This document shows, in pieces, positions 49,874 to 50,542 of a stretch of DNA of 50,542 nt (the first letter of the stretch is position 1; each line of letters opens with the position of its first letter). A program made the translations under genes and the position numbers. The DNA lies in NCBI GenBank assembly GCA_945907245.1, contig CAMDTB010000018.1:1-50542 (forward strand), in the 5' to 3' direction. This DNA is from Rhizobium sp. Q54 (GTDB lineage: Bacteria > Pseudomonadota > Alphaproteobacteria > SMXS01). The notes beneath the pieces were generated by a model, which was not told where the DNA came from, did no database searches, and saw only the letters and a list, made by a program, of their open reading frames with translations.

Positions 49874-50542
49874 TCATGCGTCGACCAGCCTCTTTTCGCG
49901 CTTCAGCAGCTCGGACGCCAGCCTGATGTAGGCCATGCTGCCAGGACAGCGCATGTCGTAGACGATGGCCGGCTTGCCATGGCTCGGCGCCTCGGACAGG
50001 CGCACGTTGCGCGGGATCACCGTCTTGAACACCTTGTCGCCCATGAAGTCGCGCACGTCGTCCTCCACCTGGCTCGACAGCCGGTTGCGGCGGTCATACA
50101 TTGTCAAAACGACGCCTTCGAGGCGAAGGTCGGGATTGAACGCGCCGCGCACCCGCTCGATCGTCTTCATCAGCAGGGATAGGCCTTCGAGGGCAAAGAA
50201 CTCGGTCTGCAGCGGCACCAGCACGGTGTCGGCCGCGACCAGCGCATTGAGCGTCAGCAGGCCGAGCGAGGGCGGCGAGTCGATCAGCACATAGTCGAAA
50301 GCCTCGAGCGCCTCGCCGGACTCGCCGTCGCGCAGCGACTGGCGCAGCCGCTGGGCGCGGTCCTCGCCATTGACGAGCTCAAGCTCGGCGCCAGCCAGGT
50401 CCACGGTAGAGCAGACCAGCTTCAGGCCGGGGATCGCCGTCTGGATGAGCGCGTCGCCCAGATCATGATCCCGCATCAGCACGTCGTAGATGCTGACCTT
50501 GCGCGCGGCGCGGTTGATGCCGAGGCCGGTGCTCGCATTGCC
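49874..50542 (-). CDS. parA: Chromosome-partitioning ATPase ParA (5' end beyond the window)
   Basis: The C-terminal 222 residues of a ParA/Soj Walker-type ATPase. Coding continues from the window edge with GNASTGLGI, just after the missing Walker A, then SIYDVLMRDHDLGDALI. Motif A' and Walker B regions are seen as FDYVLIDSPPSLGLLTLNAL, and the DNA-binding/nucleotide part as VPLQTEFFALEGLSLLMKTI and PRNVRLSEAPSHGKPAI. With ParB it segregates the origin region. The order leuS-lptE-holA-parB-parA is typical of origin-proximal DNA in this class. Confidence 0.97.
   Translation of the reverse strand, partial: GNASTGLGINRAARKVSIYDVLMRDHDLGDALIQTAIPGLKLVCSTVDLAGAELELVNGEDRAQRLRQSLRDGESGEALEAFDYVLIDSPPSLGLLTLNALVAADTVLVPLQTEFFALEGLSLLMKTIERVRGAFNPDLRLEGVVLTMYDRRNRLSSQVEDDVRDFMGDKVFKTVIPRNVRLSEAPSHGKPAIVYDMRCPGSMAYIRLASELLKREKRLVDA

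Overview
This is a high-GC (roughly two-thirds G+C by eye) chromosomal segment of an alphaproteobacterium, most likely of the Rhodospirillales/Kiloniellales/Sneathiellales neighbourhood. The placement rests on lineage-typical genes: a GapR (DUF2312) nucleoid protein, a TrcR (DUF1013) cell-cycle regulator, COQ9, DUF1192, DUF465 and DUF3576 proteins, a three-gene transhydrogenase operon (pntAA-pntAB-pntB), a perfect CtrA box (TTAA-N7-TTAA), and the order leuS-lptE-holA-parB-parA, which in this class usually lies near the replication origin. I see no tRNA, rRNA, CRISPR array, transposase or prophage.

Layout. 1-6.1 kb: end of an amidohydrolase, a small arsenate-reductase-like phosphatase, MaoC hydratase, MFS transporter overlapping a 2-hydroxychromene-2-carboxylate-isomerase-like DsbA protein, acyl-CoA thioesterase, coniferyl-type aldehyde dehydrogenase and an exported protein. 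6.2-15 kb: rpmJ with a near-consensus promoter, pyruvate kinase, a GT14 glycosyltransferase, gapR, an M3 peptidase, an unknown helical protein and the pnt operon. 15-21 kb: a small membrane protein in a more AT-rich island, a DMT exporter, rpsU, coq9, a P450, purE-purK. 21-26.4 kb: ubiX, trcR, several small conserved proteins, a quinone oxidoreductase and a UbiH-type hydroxylase. 26.4-29.8 kb: a nitrogen block, glnK-amtB and a second amt, each behind the same sigma-54-type promoter. 29.8-30.5 kb: an overlapping DUF4160/DUF2442 pair. 30.6-37.8 kb: aminotransferase, ftsK, lolA, xthA, GNAT. 37.9-42.7 kb: response regulator plus metallo-hydrolase, ribA, an L,D-transpeptidase, a YggS protein and a ThiE-like protein. 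42.7 kb to the end: an outer-membrane barrel, DUF3576 lipoprotein, leuS, lptE, holA and the chromosome-partition genes.

Functional threads: ubiquinone biosynthesis (COQ9, UbiX, UbiH-type hydroxylase), NADPH balance (Pnt), ammonium sensing and uptake (GlnK, two Amt), envelope biogenesis (LolA, LptE, L,D-transpeptidase), and chromosome handling (FtsK, ParAB, HolA, GapR, TrcR).

The most notable non-coding content is two independent intergenic small-RNA candidates (24.7 and 35.7 kb). Both expose nearly the same C-rich, anti-Shine-Dalgarno-like hairpin loop and end in an intrinsic terminator; the first sits behind a perfect CtrA box. A third C/U-rich structured element lies in the amtB 3' UTR. 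Three conserved genes (GT14, ubiX, L,D-transpeptidase) have no ATG, GTG or TTG at their expected N-terminus and seem to start at CTG or ATC. Several perfect inverted repeats sit directly upstream of leuS, holA and ribA.
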